Of a stretch of DNA of 12,224 nucleotides, positions 12,119-12,224 are shown in pieces. Positions within the stretch are counted from its first letter, which is position 1, and each line of letters starts with the position of its first letter. The notes under the pieces were generated by a model. The model saw only the letters and a list, made by a program, of their open reading frames with translations, searched no databases and had not been told where the DNA came from. The translations under genes were made by a program, and so were the position numbers. Origin of the DNA: DASSLY01 sp035689185 (GTDB lineage: Bacteria > Actinomycetota > Actinomycetes > Actinomycetales > Dermatophilaceae); the NCBI GenBank assembly GCA_035689185.1, contig DASSLY010000114.1, forward strand, positions 1 to 12,224, read 5' to 3'.

Positions 12119-12224
12119 ATGCCGAAGATCCTGGAGTTCGACGAGAACGCCCGCCGCGCCCTCGAGCGCGGTGTCGACGCCCTCGCCAACGCCGTCAAGG
12201 TGACGCTGGGCCCCAAGGGCCGCT
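12119..12224 (+). CDS. groEL: Chaperonin GroEL, N-terminal part (cut by window end)
   Basis: The 35 visible residues MPKILEFDENARRALERGVDALANAVKVTLGPKGR are the conserved start of GroEL, including the ATP-binding VTLGPKGR segment. The ATG at 12119 is chosen over the in-frame ATG at 12113 because AGGGAG (12104-12109) is nine bases from the former but only three from the latter. The gene runs off the window. It shares the groES promoter and CIRCE control; no further operator is seen in the 90-base gap. Whether this is the only groEL of the genome cannot be told, though pairing with groES marks it as the operon copy (called groEL1 in many actinobacteria). Confidence 0.95.
   Translation, partial: MPKILEFDENARRALERGVDALANAVKVTLGPKGR

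Noticed and set aside
1..12224. CRISPR arrays, tRNA or rRNA genes
   Set aside because: I saw no regularly spaced direct repeats with unique spacers, no tRNA cloverleaf with a T-loop GTTCRA-type motif, and no rRNA-like conserved stretch.

Overview
The window is very GC-rich DNA with almost every base assigned to genes. GTG starts, TANNNT boxes a few bases before start codons, two CIRCE operators before groES and divergent menaquinone genes all indicate an actinobacterium. A micrococcalean (Intrasporangiaceae-like) host is my best guess, but this rests on general appearance only.

Layout. Bases 1-192 are the C-terminal end of an IS110-type transposase, cut by the window edge. It is followed by about 260 bases without a gene that hold short repeats and possible hairpins. 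ackA (455-1657) and pta (1844-3913) form the acetate kinase / phosphotransacetylase pathway that links acetyl-CoA, acetyl phosphate and acetate. Their junction has been triplicated as a 95-bp tandem repeat, leaving two chimeric 32-codon mini-ORFs chained by ATGA overlaps. A hairpin separates pta from a convergent DUF2332 gene. Next comes a small decayed mobile patch (about 4.9-5.9 kb). It holds a VapC-type PIN toxin without its N-terminal half, abutting head-to-head the last 45 codons of a tyrosine integrase, and then an intact ParD/ParE-type toxin-antitoxin pair.

From 5.96 kb the chromosome looks ordinary again. menB (minus strand) and menC (plus strand) diverge from start codons only 20 bases apart. 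menC overlaps a two-domain VOC (glyoxalase-like) gene. A separate transcription unit follows, encoding an unusual single-ORF fusion: an N-terminal beta-keto acid cleavage enzyme domain (BKACE, DUF849) joined to a C-terminal alpha/beta hydrolase that seems to lack its cap. A convergent class I methyltransferase with a THUMP-like C-terminus ends at a shared perfect hairpin. The window closes with the heat-shock operon groES-groEL (groEL cut by the window end), preceded by a promoter carrying two CIRCE operators and with a long inverted repeat between the two genes.

The most notable features are the triplicated ackA-pta junction with its coupled mini-ORFs, the BKACE-hydrolase fusion, the reciprocal vapC/integrase truncation scar, the duplicated 46-bp CIRCE unit, and an over-represented 7-mer (GTATGCC) that is absent from the mobile patch. 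I found no rRNA, tRNA or CRISPR array. I did not find a complete new multi-gene system.
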